A stretch of DNA of 64,000 nt, taken from positions 3,596,001 through 3,660,000 of the forward strand of contig NZ_CP011533.1 in NCBI RefSeq assembly GCF_001704275.1, in the 5' to 3' direction. The position numbers and the translations under genes were made by a program. Shown piece by piece: positions 25,576 to 33,101 of this stretch. The notes beneath the pieces were generated by a model. The model did no database searches. It was not told the origin of the DNA and saw only the letters and a list, made by a program, of their open reading frames with translations. Source of the DNA: Streptomyces noursei ATCC 11455. Its GTDB lineage: Bacteria; Actinomycetota; Actinomycetes; Streptomycetales; Streptomycetaceae. The number at the start of each line of letters is the position of its first letter. Position 1 is the stretch's first letter.

Positions 25576-26384
25576 GCGATTCCGACCTCCCTACTGGGCA
25601 CCACGGCCAGGGTCCGCTGCTCGCGCCGCTGCTCCTGGCGCTCCTCCGCGCGCGCCTCCGGCGAGCGGTGCTTGAGCGCCTTGCGCAGGTGGGAGCGGCC
25701 CCGGTGGATCCGGCTGCGGACCGTGCCGAGCTTGACGCCGAGCGTCGCGGCGATCTCCTCGTACGACAGGCCCTCGATGTCGCAGAGCACCACGGCGGCG
25801 CGGAACTCGGGCGCGAGGGTGTCCAGCGCGTGCTGGACGTCGGCGTCGAAGTGGGTGTCGTCGAACTGCTGCTGCGGTGCGGGCTCACGACTGGGGAGCT
25901 TCTCGGCGGCGTCGTCACCGAGCGCGTCGAAGCGGATGCGCTGGCGGCGGCGGACCATGTCCAGGAAGAGGTTGGTCGTGATGCGGTGCAGCCAGCCCTC
26001 GAAGGTGCCGGGGGTGTACGTCGACAGCGAGCGGAAGACGCGGACGAACACCTCCTGCGTGAGGTCCTCGGCGTCGTGCTGATTGCCGGTGAGGCGGTAG
26101 GCGAGGCGGTACACCCGTGCGCTGTGCGTGCTGACGATCTCCTCCCAGGTGGGCGGAGACCACGCCTGCACGTCCGCGTCGGCGGCGAAGGTCGCGGTGG
26201 GGGCGTCGGCGATGGGGGCCCCTCCCCTGGCCTTGGGGCCGTGAGGGCGGAATCGGTCAGCGGTGTTGGTCACGGATTTCGGCCCGGTGAACGACCGTCG
26301 CAAGCGCCTGCGCACCCTTCGGTCACCCGCCGCAGCCGCACCTCCCCTGGTGGCTCTGGTGGTGTCCAGTAGAGCCCCTACCAT
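25572..26384 (-). CDS. sigE: ECF sigma factor, mycobacterial SigE-type
   Basis: The 270-residue group-4 sigma factor has an unusual basic disordered N-terminus (1-75). Region 2 is at about 85-150 ([27 protein letters not shown] and [15 protein letters not shown]) and region 4 at about 195-255 ([37 protein letters not shown]). The start ATG at 26384 has GAGGTGG; longer frames overlap the promoter. The neighbours (anti-sigma, htrA, tatB, divergent methyltransferase) match M. tuberculosis sigE, not the S. coelicolor protein named σE (SCO3356); hence the symbol follows the mycobacterial name. A GGAAC-N17-CGTT promoter upstream suggests autoregulation. Confidence 0.93.
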   Translation of the reverse strand: MVGALLDTTRATRGGAAAAGDRRVRRRLRRSFTGPKSVTNTADRFRPHGPKARGGAPIADAPTATFAADADVQAWSPPTWEEIVSTHSARVYRLAYRLTGNQHDAEDLTQEVFVRVFRSLSTYTPGTFEGWLHRITTNLFLDMVRRRQRIRFDALGDDAAEKLPSREPAPQQQFDDTHFDADVQHALDTLAPEFRAAVVLCDIEGLSYEEIAATLGVKLGTVRSRIHRGRSHLRKALKHRSPEARAEERQEQRREQRTLAVVPSREVGIA

Positions 26385-26522
26385 ATCCACCTCGCCCGTT
26401 AGCTCCGGATAAGCAGTTTTGACCAGCATTTGGTCTGGCTTCTCGTCCTGCCGCGGCTCTCGCCGGGCCTCTTGCGCGGTATCCACCGGTGCGTCCCCCC
26501 GTCTCTCCCCTCGCCCTCTCCT

Positions 26523-26548
26523 AACGCCCGGTCCCATCTGCGGGTTCC
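26523..26548 (-). promoter_or_regulatory. ECF promoter GGAAC-N17-CGTT before sigE
   Basis: On the minus strand GGAAC (26548-26544) is separated by 17 bases from CGTT (26526-26523). This matches ECF σE-type promoter elements in spacing and both hexamers. Transcription would begin near 26515 and give a 5' leader of about 130 bases before the ATG at 26384. Confidence 0.7.
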
Positions 26549-26602
26549 CGCGCACAGCGGATACAGTCACGGTTGCGTCAACTACGGGGACAGGAGAGGG
26601 CC

Positions 26603-27256
26603 ATTACCGGCAACCGGCAGACGAGCTTGGCATTCGCCGAGGCGTACGGCGCCGGAACTCTCGACGACGACGCCCACACCGCCCTGCTCTGGTGCCGCGA
26701 CCGCGCCCGGGAGGTCGGTGTCCGCACGGTGACCGCCGGCACCGGCGCGGCCCTGCGGATGCTCGCCGCCACCGCCGACGCCAAGGCCGTCGCCGAGATC
26801 GGCACCGGCACCGGGGTGTCCGGCATCTACCTCCTGCACGGCATGCGCCCGGACGGCGTGCTGACCACCGTGGACCTCGAACCGGAGCGGCAGACCTTCG
26901 CCAAGCAGGCGTTCCGCGCCGCGGGCTTCGCCGGCAACCGCGCCCGCTTCATCCCGGGCCGGGCCCTGGACGTCCTGCCGCGCCTGGCGGACGGCGGCTA
27001 CGACCTCGTCTTCTGCGACGGCGACCTCATGGAGTACCTGGAGTACCTCGCTGAATCGTTGCGTCTGCTGCGCCCCGGTGGCCTCGTCTGCTTCCAGGGC
27101 GTCTTCGCGGACGGCCGGACGGTGGACTCCGCGGAGCAGCCCGACGAGGTGCTGCGGGTCCGCGAGCTGCTGCGGGCCATTCGGGAGAGCAGCGCACTGG
27201 TGCCGGCCCTGCTACCGGTCGGCGACGGGCTGCTCTGCGCGGTCAAGCGCGGCTGA
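26603..27256 (+). CDS. SAM-dependent O-methyltransferase
   Basis: The 217-residue class I methyltransferase of the catechol/caffeoyl-CoA type has SAM-binding motif [17 protein letters not shown], acidic motif II VDLEPE and the D-x-x-F motif YDLVFCDG. The family-typical beginning TGNRQTS is preceded by ATT at 26603 with GGAGAGGG at 26593-26600; no ATG or GTG is available nearby. A TTG at 26573 would lengthen it by ten residues but has no ribosome-binding site. The gene is divergent from sigE, as Rv1220c is in M. tuberculosis. The substrate is unknown. Confidence 0.9.
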   Translation: MTGNRQTSLAFAEAYGAGTLDDDAHTALLWCRDRAREVGVRTVTAGTGAALRMLAATADAKAVAEIGTGTGVSGIYLLHGMRPDGVLTTVDLEPERQTFAKQAFRAAGFAGNRARFIPGRALDVLPRLADGGYDLVFCDGDLMEYLEYLAESLRLLRPGGLVCFQGVFADGRTVDSAEQPDEVLRVRELLRAIRESSALVPALLPVGDGLLCAVKRG

Positions 27257-27315
27257 GCCGGTTGTCCCCGCCCCGGCCGGAGCACCGGTCCGCGACCGCG
27301 CGCGGGCACGCGAAA

Positions 27316-27366
27316 CGGCCCCGGCACGCGGCACGCCGTTTCTTGGCGTGCCGCGTGCCGGGGCCG
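27316..27366. terminator. Perfect 22-bp stem terminator
   Basis: The arms 27316-27337 and 27345-27366 are perfect reverse complements with a 7-base loop GTTTCTT. The hairpin separates the convergent methyltransferase and DUF3117 genes and can act in both directions. Confidence 0.9.
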
Positions 27367-27429
27367 GGGTATCTGGCTGGAGGTACCGGGGTGGAGTCCC
27401 CGAAAACCGCAGCGGTTTCTCCGCCCTCG

Positions 27430-27597
27430 TCAGACGGTGACCTTCTCCAGGGCCTCACCCAGGGCCTTGGCCTCGTCGGGGGTCAGCTCGACGACGAGCC
27501 GACCGCCGCCTTCGAGCGGAACGCGCATGACGATGCCCCGCCCCTCCTTGGTCACCTCGAGCGGGCCGTCACCCGTCCGCGGCTTCATGGCCGCCAT
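27430..27597 (-). CDS. DUF3117 small protein
   Basis: The 55-residue protein begins MAAMKPRTGDGPLEVTKEGR and has a LVVELTPDEAKALGEAL helix, which is the DUF3117 family pattern; M. tuberculosis has an equivalent beside tag (Rv1211). The ATG at 27597 has AAGGGGA upstream. It is highly conserved across actinobacteria and lacks Cys and membrane segments. The function is unknown. The gene points away from the enoyl-CoA hydratase promoter region. Confidence 0.9.
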   Translation of the reverse strand: MAAMKPRTGDGPLEVTKEGRGIVMRVPLEGGGRLVVELTPDEAKALGEALEKVTV

Positions 27598-27920
27598 GCT
27601 CGTTCCCCTTCCTGAAACCAGCTCATCTCAGCCGACGGCCTTATTAGGCGCGTGTCACCGGCGTCGAACACATTGCTTCCAGGCCATTATCCCGCATCGA
27701 ACGACCCGATGACCAACATCAGGGGGCATCCCTTTGGCAACGCGCTCCCGCAAACCCACCCAATTCGGGGAGCGCCCTGCGATACTGCGCCACTCTCCGC
27801 CACCCCTCGCGCCCACAATCTTTGACGTACGTCACATGCCGACGCCGGATGATCTCCGGCATCCTGAGCGCTGGCTGCCGTTACCGGGCAGTCCAGAGCC
27901 GCGACGGAGGGGACTCCACT
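27598..27920. other. Divergent intergenic region before enoyl-CoA hydratase
   Basis: A 323-bp spacer holds promoters for DUF3117 (minus) and the hydratase (plus). It includes the perfect 12-bp palindrome TGACGTACGTCA at 27823-27834. Confidence 0.5.
27823..27834. promoter_or_regulatory. Palindrome TGACGTACGTCA, candidate operator
   Basis: A perfect 12-bp inverted repeat lies about 87 bp before the hydratase ATG, next to a TTTGACG sequence that could be a -35 element. TetR- or MarR-type binding is possible. Confidence 0.4.
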
Positions 27921-28721
27921 ATGGCCGACACCGTGCTCTACGACGTGACCGACGGACTGGCGACGGTCACTCTCAACCGCCCCGATGCCATGAACGCGAT
28001 GAACACGGAGGCGAAGGTCGCACTCCGGGACATCCTCCAGGAGGCCGCCGCCGACCCGGCCGTACGGGCGGTGCTGCTGACCGCCACCGGGCGCGCGTTC
28101 TGCGTCGGACAGGACCTCAAGGAGCACATCGGACTGCTGGCCGAGGACCGGAAGACCGGTACCGGGCACACCATGAACACCGTGCGGGAGCACTACAACC
28201 CCATCGTCACGGCGCTGGCCGGGATGCCCAAGCCGGTGGTGGCCGGGGTCAACGGGGTCGCCGCGGGCGCCGGTGCCGGCTTCGCACTGGCCGCCGACTA
28301 CCGGGTCGTCGCCGACACGGCCTCCTTCAACACCTCGTTCGCGGGGGTGGCACTGACCGCGGACTCCGGGATGTCCTGGACGCTGCCGCGGCTGATCGGC
28401 CAGGGCCGGGCCGCCGATCTGCTGCTCTTCCCACGCTCGGTCGGCGCCCAGGAGGCGCACGAGCTGGGCATCGCCAACAAGGTCGTCCCCGCGGACGAGC
28501 TGGCCGACGAGGCGGCGGCGGTGGCCCGCCGGCTGGCCGAGGGGCCGACCGCCGCCTACGCCGCGATCAAGGAGTCGCTGGCCTTCGGCTCCGGGCGCGC
28601 GCTCGCCGAGACCCTGGAGAAGGAGGACGAGCTCCAGGTCCGGGCCGGGGCCTCGGAGGACCACCACCGCGCGGTGGAGGCGTTCGTCAAGAAGGAGAAG
28701 CCGGTCTTCCTGGGGCGCTGA
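27921..28721 (+). CDS. Enoyl-CoA hydratase/isomerase family protein
   Basis: This is a 266-residue crotonase-fold protein. The oxyanion-hole segments are FCVGQDLKEH and GVAAGAGAGFALAADYRVVAD, with the hydratase-type catalytic position near MSWTLPRLIG. It resembles PaaG/PaaF-type members more than FadB-type. ATG at 27921 has GGAGG at 27906-27910. It is monocistronic, convergent with tag. The likely reaction is reversible hydration or isomerisation of a 2-enoyl-CoA in fatty-acid or aromatic catabolism; the exact substrate is not deducible. Confidence 0.9.
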   Translation: MADTVLYDVTDGLATVTLNRPDAMNAMNTEAKVALRDILQEAAADPAVRAVLLTATGRAFCVGQDLKEHIGLLAEDRKTGTGHTMNTVREHYNPIVTALAGMPKPVVAGVNGVAAGAGAGFALAADYRVVADTASFNTSFAGVALTADSGMSWTLPRLIGQGRAADLLLFPRSVGAQEAHELGIANKVVPADELADEAAAVARRLAEGPTAAYAAIKESLAFGSGRALAETLEKEDELQVRAGASEDHHRAVEAFVKKEKPVFLGR

Positions 28722-28761
28722 GCCCGGCGCGCGGTGAACGGGCGGCGGGCCCGGCCGGCGG

Positions 28762-29367
28762 TCAGGCGGCCGCCGCCTCCACCGCCGCGCGCACATGGCA
28801 GTCCGCGAGGTGGTCGTTGACCAGGCCGCACGCCTGCATCATGGCGTACGCGGTGGTCGGGCCGACGAACCGGAAGCCGCGCTTCTTGAGGTCCTTGGCG
28901 AGCGCGGTGGACTCCGGTGTCACCGGCTGGAGCTCGCCGCTGGTGCGCGGCGCCGGGCGGCCGGCCCGGGCCGGGGCGTAGGACCAGATCAGCGCGTCGA
29001 GCTCGCCGGGGGCCAGGTCGGCGGCGACCTTGGCGTTGGCGATCGTCGCGGCGATCTTGGCGCGGTTGCGGATGATGGACTGGTCGACGAGGAGTCGCTC
29101 GGCGTCCTCGTCGGTGAACCGCGCCACCTCCGCGATGCGGAAGCCGGCGAACGCGGTGCGGAACCCCTCGCGGCGCCGCAGGATCGTGATCCAGGACAGC
29201 CCGGACTGGAACGCCTCCAGGCTCATCCGCTCGAAGAGCGCGTCGTCGCCGTGGACCGGACGGCCCCACTCCGTGTCGTGGTAGACGCGGTAGTCCGCCA
29301 TCTGCTCGGATTCCATGCCCCAGGGACAGCGCGGGACGCCGTCGGGCGCCGTCACCACTCCGCTCAT
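28762..29367 (-). CDS. tag: DNA-3-methyladenine glycosylase I
   Basis: The 201-residue base-excision repair enzyme removes 3-methyladenine from alkylated DNA. It has the typical N-terminal CPWGM, the YHDTEWGRPVHGD signature, the helix with LEAFQSGLSWITILRRRE, and the C-terminal zinc-site-like HLADCH. The ATG at 29367 is preferred; the longer frame extends through the dispersed palindrome at 29424. The cytosolic enzyme flips the base and leaves an abasic site. Upstream is a DivIVA-like gene in the same direction (100-bp gap). Confidence 0.93.
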   Translation of the reverse strand: MSGVVTAPDGVPRCPWGMESEQMADYRVYHDTEWGRPVHGDDALFERMSLEAFQSGLSWITILRRREGFRTAFAGFRIAEVARFTDEDAERLLVDQSIIRNRAKIAATIANAKVAADLAPGELDALIWSYAPARAGRPAPRTSGELQPVTPESTALAKDLKKRGFRFVGPTTAYAMMQACGLVNDHLADCHVRAAVEAAAA

Positions 29368-29423
29368 GCCGAGAACTCGCTTCGCTCGCCCGCGCATTCG
29401 CGAGGCGCGCACCCCGTGATGAT

Positions 29424-29456
29424 TCTCCCCCAACCTTCGGCCGGGGGGACCCCCAT
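29424..29456. repeat. Dispersed palindromic repeat, copy 2
   Basis: CCCCCAACC-TTCG-GGCCGGGGGGACCCCCA-like sequence repeats the element at 3816. It lies between the tag and DivIVA-like genes. Confidence 0.6.
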
Positions 29457-29467
29457 GCTGTGCTCGC

Positions 29468-29953
29468 TCATGCCTGCTCCTCGCCTTCTCCGCGCTCGGC
29501 GCGGCGGTCTCCCCGCTCGGGGCCATCCGGACTGTCGGGCTCCGCGGCACCGCCCGGCGTACCCGGCCGCCCGGCCGGTCCGACCGCGGGCGGCACCGGC
29601 GACGCACCCTCTATGAGGCCCGGCCCGCCCATCGCCGCGGCGTTGGCGCCGGCCAGCGCGGCCTCCAGCTCGGCGATCCGGGCGTCCCGCTCGGCGAGCT
29701 CGGCGCCGAGGCGGTCCAGGACGTCGTCGACGTCGTCCATGCGGTAGCCGCGGACGGCCATCGGCAGCCGGACGGCCTCGACATCGGCCCGGGCCAGCGG
29801 GCGGTCCTGGGGCAGCGGGTCGTACAGGCCCGCGGGCTCGGCCTCGCGCAGGCCGCCGCCCTCCCCGCCGGCGTCTCCCCCGCCGACGACGACCAGCGTG
29901 ACCGCGGCCACCACCACGACCAGCGCGATCAGCATGAACCAGAACACGACCAA
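29468..29953 (-). CDS. DivIVA-domain membrane protein
   Basis: The 161-residue protein has one N-terminal transmembrane helix (about residues 4-25), a Gly-rich linker, and a short DivIVA-type segment (VEAVRLPMAVRGYRMDDVDDVLDRLGAELAERDARIAELEAAL) followed by a Pro/Gly-rich tail. The coiled-coil heptads indicate oligomerisation. M. tuberculosis Rv1209 occupies the same position next to folP2 and tag. It may mark polar growth or septal membranes, but no experimental role is known. Confidence 0.85.
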   Translation of the reverse strand: MVVFWFMLIALVVVVAAVTLVVVGGGDAGGEGGGLREAEPAGLYDPLPQDRPLARADVEAVRLPMAVRGYRMDDVDDVLDRLGAELAERDARIAELEAALAGANAAAMGGPGLIEGASPVPPAVGPAGRPGTPGGAAEPDSPDGPERGDRRAERGEGEEQA

Positions 29954-30040
29954 CTCCCCGGACTGAGTGCCTGCACCGATCGTGCCATGCGGGTCTGACA
30001 GTTAGGGTCGCTCCCGGACCACGGAGAGGGAGTCAAGGGA

Positions 30041-30940
30041 ATGCTGCGGCTGGGAAAACGCGAGTTCGGGGCGCATGAGCCGGTGATCATGGCGATCGTC
30101 AACAGGACGCCGGACTCCTTCTACGACCAGGGTGCGACCTTCCGCGACGAACCCGCGCTGCACCGCGTGGAACAGGCGATCGCGGAGGGCGCCGCGATCA
30201 TCGACATCGGCGGCGTCAAGGCCGGCCCCGGCGAGGAGGTGGACGCCGAGGAGGAGGCCCGCCGCACGGTCGGCTTCGTGGCCGAGGTGCGGCGCCGCCA
30301 CCCCGACGTGGTGATCAGCGTCGACACCTGGCGGCACGAGGTCGCCGAGGCGGTGTGCGAGGCCGGCGCCGACCTGCTCAACGACGCCTGGGGCGGGGTC
30401 GACCCGCGGCTCGCCGAGGTCGCCGCGCGGTACGGCGTGGGCCTGGTGTGCACGCACGCGGGCGGCGCCGAGCCGCGTACCCGGCCGCACCGGGTGGTCT
30501 ACGACGACGTGATGGCCGACATCCTGCGGGTGACGCTCGGACTGGCCGAGCGGGCCGTGGAGTTGGGCGTCCGGCGGGACGGGATCATGATCGACCCGGG
30601 GCACGACTTCGGGAAGAACACCCGGCACAGCCTGGAGGCGACCCGGCGGCTCGGCGAGATGGCGGAGGCCGTTCCCCGAGCTCTCGGCTTCGCTCGCGCA
30701 GGGGACACCCCCTTGCCGGTGCTGGTCTCGCTGTCCAACAAGGACTTCGTCGGCGAGACGCTGGACAAGCCGGTCAAGGAGCGGGTGCTGGGCACCCTCG
30801 CGACCACCGCCGTCTCCGCCTGGCTGGGCGCCCAGGTCTACCGCGTCCACGAGGTCGCCGAGACCCGCCAGGTGCTGGACATGGTGGCCTCGATCGCCGG
30901 CCACCGCCCGCCGGCGGTCGCCCGCCGCGGCCTGGCGTAA
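30041..30940 (+). CDS. folP2: Dihydropteroate synthase-like protein (FolP2-type)
   Basis: The 299-residue TIM-barrel protein belongs to the dihydropteroate synthase family. Motifs are recognisable but altered. The pterin loop is MAIVNRTPDSFYDQG (usual: MGxxNVTPDSF). The usual DIGGESTRPG is DIGGVKAGPG. The pABA/pterin-phosphate SRK motif is SNKDF. Such FolP2 proteins (M. tuberculosis Rv1207) reportedly lack DHPS activity, so a distinct role is likely. ATG at 30041 has GGAGAGGG upstream. Codons for VPRALGFARAGDTP (30671-30710) derive from a dispersed palindromic repeat read in frame. Confidence 0.85.
   Translation: MLRLGKREFGAHEPVIMAIVNRTPDSFYDQGATFRDEPALHRVEQAIAEGAAIIDIGGVKAGPGEEVDAEEEARRTVGFVAEVRRRHPDVVISVDTWRHEVAEAVCEAGADLLNDAWGGVDPRLAEVAARYGVGLVCTHAGGAEPRTRPHRVVYDDVMADILRVTLGLAERAVELGVRRDGIMIDPGHDFGKNTRHSLEATRRLGEMAEAVPRALGFARAGDTPLPVLVSLSNKDFVGETLDKPVKERVLGTLATTAVSAWLGAQVYRVHEVAETRQVLDMVASIAGHRPPAVARRGLA
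30671..30712 (+). repeat. Dispersed palindromic repeat copy inside folP2
   Basis: The segment starting TTCCCCGAGCTC and ending GGGGACACCCCC matches the intergenic palindrome of the window, yet lies in frame within the FolP2-type coding region, adding about 14 residues to a surface loop. Confidence 0.6.
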
Positions 30941-31100
30941 GGAGGCGCGCCCAGAGGGCGTGCGAACGGATTCCCTAGGGGACGGCCGGGGCCGGGTCGT
31001 CGGATCGGGGGCGGGGCCGCGACGCCGTGCGCGCCCCGCCCCGGCCCTGTATCGCCACCGCCCTCGCCCCGCGTCCCCGCCCCCGGCCCCGGTCCCGGTC

Positions 31101-31853
31101 CTAGATCCCGACCTCCTTGGTCACCAGGGCGATCGCCTCGTCGACGTCGTCGCTGAGGTGGAACAGCTCCAGGTCGTGCACCGACGCCTTCCCCTGGGAG
31201 ACCACCGTCTCGCGCAGCCAGGAGAGCAGCCCGCTCCAGTAGTCCGAGCCGAACAGCACGATCGGGAAGCGGGTGACCTTGCGGGTCTGGACGAGGGTCA
31301 GCGCCTCGAAGAGTTCGTCGAGGGTGCCGAGTCCACCGGGGAGGACGACGAAGCCGCGCGCGTACTTCACGAAACAGGTCTTCCGGACGAAGAAGTAGCG
31401 GAAGTCCACCCCGAGGTTCACGTACTCGTTCATGCCCTGCTCGAAGGGCAGCTCGATGCCGAGCCCGACGGAGGTGCCGCCGGCCTCGAAGGCGCCCTTG
31501 TTGGCGGCCTCCATGGCCCCGGGGCCACCGCCGGTGATCACGGAGAATCCGGCCTTCACCAGCGCGGCGCCGAGCCGCACGCCCGCGTCGTACTCCGCCG
31601 TGCCGCGCGGAGTGCGGGCCGAGCCGAAGACGCTGACGGCCGGGCCCAGCTCGGCCAGCGCGCCGAAGCCCTCGACGAACTCCGACTGGATCCGCATCAC
31701 GCGCCAGGGGTCGGTGTGCACCCACTCGGAGGGGCCTTCGGAGTCCAGCAGCCGCTGGTCCGTCGTCGTGCCGGTCTGCACCTGGTCGTGCCGGCGCAGT
31801 ACGGGGCCCAGTCGCTGCTCCTCAGGGACGTGCGCTCCCTCGGGGTCGACCAT
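31101..31853 (-). CDS. LOG family nucleotide-binding protein
   Basis: The 250-residue Rossmann-like protein of the lysine-decarboxylase/LOG family carries the signature PGG-x-GT-x-x-E (VVLPGGLGTLDELFEALT) and the upstream GGGPGAMEAANKGAFE. LOG enzymes hydrolyse cytokinin-type ribonucleotides or act as nucleotide 5'-monophosphate phosphoribohydrolases. The M. tuberculosis homologue in this neighbourhood is Rv1205. ATG at 31853 is used. The gene is downstream of dapE in the same orientation (105-bp gap) and is convergent with folP2. Confidence 0.9.
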   Translation of the reverse strand: MVDPEGAHVPEEQRLGPVLRRHDQVQTGTTTDQRLLDSEGPSEWVHTDPWRVMRIQSEFVEGFGALAELGPAVSVFGSARTPRGTAEYDAGVRLGAALVKAGFSVITGGGPGAMEAANKGAFEAGGTSVGLGIELPFEQGMNEYVNLGVDFRYFFVRKTCFVKYARGFVVLPGGLGTLDELFEALTLVQTRKVTRFPIVLFGSDYWSGLLSWLRETVVSQGKASVHDLELFHLSDDVDEAIALVTKEVGI

Positions 31854-31958
31854 GACGTGCTCCCTCCGCTGACAGATCGTTTGCCACTTCAGCGTAGATC
31901 CGTCGGTGTGAAGCGGAGGGGAATTCGCCGGGTATGCGGGCGGTCGGCGACGGGGCCG

Positions 31959-33059
31959 TCAAGCCGCCGGGCCGGCGGTCAGCCAGGTGCGCAGCCGCTC
32001 CTCGCAGTGCAGGATCCGGTCGATCGCGACCCGCTCGTCCTTCTTGTGGGCCAGCAGCGCCTCGCCGGGCCCGTAGTTGACGGCCGGGACGCCGAGGGCG
32101 CTGAAGCGGGAGACGTCGGTCCAGCCGAACTTGGGCTTGGCGGTGCCGCCGACCGCCGCCATGAACGCCTGGGCCGCCGGGTGGGACAGGCCGGGCAGCG
32201 CCCCCGGGGAGTGGTCGTCGATGACGAACTCGTCCACGGGGCAGTCCGCGAAGACCTCGCGGACGTGGGCCACCGCCTCCTCGGGGGTGCGGTCGGGCGC
32301 GTAGCGGAAGTTGACGGTGACGGTGCACTCGTCGGGGACGACGTTGCCCGCCACCCCGCCCTCGACGCGGACCGCGTTGAGGCCCTCGCGGTATTCCAGG
32401 CCGTCGATGACCGGGCGGCGCGGCTCGTAGGCGGCGAGCTTCGCCAGGATGGGGGCGGCGGCGTGGATGGCGTTGGCGCCCATCCAGCTGCGCGCGGAGT
32501 GGGCGCGCTCGCCCCGGGTGCGCAGCAGGACCCGGAGGGTGCCCTGGCAGCCGCCCTCCACCTGGCCGTCGGAGGGCTCCAGGAGGACGGCGAAGTCGCC
32601 CGTGAGCCAGTCGGGATGGGCGTCGGCGACGTGGCCGAGGCCGTTGAGGTGCGCGGCGACCTCTTCGTTGTCGTAGAAGACGAAGGTCAGGTCCCGGTTG
32701 GGGGCCGGGACGGTGGCGGCCATCCGGAGCTGGACGGCGACCCCGGACTTCATGTCGCAGGTGCCGCAGCCCCACAGGACGCCGTGCTCGTCGAGCCGGG
32801 ACGGGACGTTGTCGGCGATCGGCACGGTGTCGAGGTGTCCGGCGAGCACCACCCGCTCGGCGCGGCCCAGGTGCGTGCGGGCCACGACGTTGTTGCCGTA
32901 CCGGTCGACGGTCAGGTGCGGCAGGGCGCGCAGGGCGTTCTCGACGGCGTCCGCGAGGTCCTTCTCGTCGCCGCTCTCGGACGGGAAGTCGACGAGCTGG
33001 GCGGTCAGCGCGGCGGCGTCCAGCGACAGGTCAAGGCCGGGGTGAGTGGTGCGCTCCAT
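31959..33059 (-). CDS. dapE: Succinyl-diaminopimelate desuccinylase
   Basis: The 366-residue M20-family metallopeptidase is the lysine/meso-DAP pathway enzyme that removes succinate from N-succinyl-LL-diaminopimelate. It has the zinc-site pattern LAGHLDTVP, GTCDMKSG (metal Asp), and YDNEEVAAHLNGLG (catalytic Glu), plus a dimerisation domain near residues 170-270 (GERAHSARSWMGANAIH). The ATG at 33059 starts the conserved protein; a much longer frame to 34094 is a shadow of the opposite gene. It is divergent from the 33102 gene over only 42 bp. Confidence 0.93.
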   Translation of the reverse strand: MERTTHPGLDLSLDAAALTAQLVDFPSESGDEKDLADAVENALRALPHLTVDRYGNNVVARTHLGRAERVVLAGHLDTVPIADNVPSRLDEHGVLWGCGTCDMKSGVAVQLRMAATVPAPNRDLTFVFYDNEEVAAHLNGLGHVADAHPDWLTGDFAVLLEPSDGQVEGGCQGTLRVLLRTRGERAHSARSWMGANAIHAAAPILAKLAAYEPRRPVIDGLEYREGLNAVRVEGGVAGNVVPDECTVTVNFRYAPDRTPEEAVAHVREVFADCPVDEFVIDDHSPGALPGLSHPAAQAFMAAVGGTAKPKFGWTDVSRFSALGVPAVNYGPGEALLAHKKDERVAIDRILHCEERLRTWLTAGPAA

Positions 33060-33088
33060 GGAGCCGACCCTATCCGGCGGCCCTCGGG

Positions 33089-33094
33089 TACGTT
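33089..33094 (+). promoter_or_regulatory. -10-like TACGTT before GTG 33102
   Basis: TACGTT ends seven bases before the GTG start, which again suggests a leaderless transcript. Confidence 0.4.
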
Positions 33095-33101
33095 GTGCTG
33101 C

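Noticed and set aside
26385..26570. Longer sigma factor with 332 codons
   Set aside because: It would run through the GGAAC-N17-CGTT promoter and lacks region-like sequence; ATG 26384 has a ribosome-binding site.
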